A stretch of 6,651 bases of DNA. It comes from an uncultured Bacteroidales bacterium (GTDB taxonomy: Bacteria; Bacteroidota; Bacteroidia; Bacteroidales; Bacteroidaceae). Below, in pieces: positions 5,875-6,651 of this stretch; the stretch's first letter is position 1; the number at the start of each line of letters is the position of its first letter. The position numbers were made by a program, and so were the translations under genes. A model generated the notes under the pieces. It was given only the letters and a program-made list of their open reading frames with translations, was not told where the DNA came from and ran no database searches. The stretch spans positions 1 to 6,651 of the forward strand of contig CALBKR010000236.1 of NCBI GenBank assembly GCA_937896105.1, in the 5' to 3' direction.

Positions 5875-6597
5875 TCACTTTAAGGGAGCATTTTCAAGCA
5901 GCAACAACAGGTGACGCCACCAGCGCTCGGTCGACGCTATGTGCAGACGCTCGTCGGGAGAGTGTACACCGCGCATTGTAGGACCGAATGATATCATATC
6001 AAGGTGTGGAGCCTTCTCCAGGAAAAGACCACACTCAAGACCGGCGTGAATTGCCTTTATCTTGGCATCCTCGCCGAACAGTTGCTTGTAGGTTTCGCAG
6101 GCCACTGCAAGGATTTCGGATTTCATATTCGGTTTCCAGCCCGGATACTTGCCTTTTGTGGTAACCTTTGCACCGGCAAGTTCAAATGCCGCACGCACGG
6201 AATCGGAAACGAAGTCACGTGCCGACTCGATGGAGCTTCGCTGGCTTGTCGTTATTGTGAGGACATTGTCGCCTGTACGCTTTATCGACGCCAGGTTACT
6301 CGATGTCTCCACAAGCCCGGGGACATCCTGGCTCATCGCAAACACGCCATTGAACACCGCGCACACCGAGCGCAACAATCTGCCAACCACATCGGGGTCG
6401 ATAACGCGTGTTACAGGGTCGGTACTCTGCAGTGTGAAACGTGCAGACGGCTCGGTAACGCTATATTCATCCTGTACCTCGGCTGCAAAGAGATTGAAAT
6501 CGACACGCACACTCTCCTTATCTTCAGACTGTACAGCGAATACAGCCCACGCATCACGCGGGATGGCATTATGCAGACTGCCTCCATCAATATCGCA
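5875..6597 (-). pseudogene. pepD: Aminoacyl-histidine dipeptidase (peptidase family M20C), C-terminal part of an interrupted gene
   Basis: PepD is a cytoplasmic zinc dipeptidase that cleaves Xaa-His dipeptides such as carnosine; the whole protein is about 485 residues. Here about 240 remain. The visible part starts with CDIDGGSLHNAIPRDA (6597-6550), the family's GGxLxNAIPRxA segment, and runs to the end through KYPGWKP, IHAGLECGLF and GVHSPDERLH. The His of HSPDE corresponds to the last metal ligand. The N-terminal half with the other metal ligands is absent. Upstream of 6597 the frame becomes hydrophobic and unlike PepD, then hits a stop at 6630-6628. A GTG at 6510 could open a 211-residue frame, but it falls inside the conserved region and would not make an active enzyme. 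The downstream end is intact. Whether this is a real truncation, an insertion or an assembly join cannot be decided from 54 bp of flank. Confidence 0.85.
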
Positions 6598-6603
6598 AAG
6601 GAG
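6597..6603 (+). promoter_or_regulatory. Shine-Dalgarno-like AAAGGAG before the frame at 6611
   Basis: AAAGGAG lies 7 nt upstream of the ATG at 6611, the ideal spacing for a ribosome binding site. It is worth noting because the other genes in the window lack such sites, as is usual in Bacteroidota. It begins at the base where pepD similarity ends. Confidence 0.3.
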
Positions 6604-6610
6604 AACAAGA

Positions 6611-6651
6611 ATGACGAGAGATGAGTTTTACAATGAGTGGTTGAAGCGCTT
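6611..6651 (+). CDS. Possible start of a rightward gene cut by the window edge (13 codons)
   Basis: The frame reads MTRDEFYNEWLKR and continues off the window. It is preceded by AAAGGAG at good spacing and by a purine-rich stretch, and its hydrophilic composition looks like a normal protein N-terminus. It begins about 13 bp from where pepD similarity on the other strand ends, which suggests another gene has been joined there. Thirteen codons are too few to name the product or to exclude chance. Confidence 0.35.
   Translation, partial: MTRDEFYNEWLKR

Noticed and set aside
5875..6510. Intact short peptidase gene starting at the GTG at 6510
   Set aside because: Clear PepD homology continues in frame for 29 codons upstream of that GTG, so it is an internal codon of a broken gene, not a natural start.
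6511..6651. A simple one-base frameshift restoring full pepD upstream
   Set aside because: I read the frame upstream to the window edge and saw only a hydrophobic stretch and a stop. A weak RF-containing match beyond the stop is offset by about three residues from the family spacing, too little to claim continuity.
1..6651. tRNA or rRNA genes, insertion sequence ends, toxin-antitoxin or defence genes
   Set aside because: I looked on both strands and saw no cloverleaf-like or rRNA segments, no transposase motifs, no terminal inverted repeats with target duplications and no small paired genes.

Overview
The window looks like a chromosomal piece from a member of the Bacteroidales (phylum Bacteroidota). 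The support is indirect but consistent. Several upstream regions carry the Bacteroides-type -7 box (TAnnTTTG), start codons mostly lack Shine-Dalgarno sequences, the two-component pair is the LytS/LytTR type common in this phylum, and there is a beta-helix lipoprotein of a kind frequent there. Genus cannot be fixed from the sequence alone.

Layout, left to right. Positions 1-81 hold a strong-looking leftward promoter that feeds a gene lying almost entirely outside the window. Then come four genes on the minus strand, read right to left. nadC (2608-3459) makes nicotinate mononucleotide from quinolinate. A four-TM sensor histidine kinase (1427-2515) follows, and its LytTR response regulator (718-1449) overlaps it by 23 bp. 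guaD (175-642), a guanine deaminase, closes the run and is followed by a hairpin/U-run terminator. nadC and rlmH (3564-4037, plus strand) are divergent and share a compact promoter region with two mirrored -7 boxes.

Between rlmH and the next gene lies a gene-free stretch (4038-4369). It has a strong hairpin at the rlmH stop codon, two complete and one partial copy of a 97-bp tandem repeat, and a terminator. Each repeat copy carries the same long hairpin, and the two complete copies differ only in two bases of its loop. Next, on the minus strand, is a 482-residue lipoprotein with a parallel beta-helix (4370-5818). Last is the C-terminal part of pepD, a Xaa-His dipeptidase (5875-about 6597). 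This pepD is interrupted: homology stops near 6597, an in-frame stop follows at 6628-6630, and a rightward open frame starts at 6611.

How the genes work together: most are independent housekeeping functions (NAD synthesis, rRNA modification, purine salvage, dipeptide use). The kinase and regulator are clearly a pair and probably translationally coupled, but nothing here shows their targets. I found no convincing new defence, mobile or biosynthetic system. The items most worth a second look are the loop-variable hairpin repeats and the broken pepD at the right edge.
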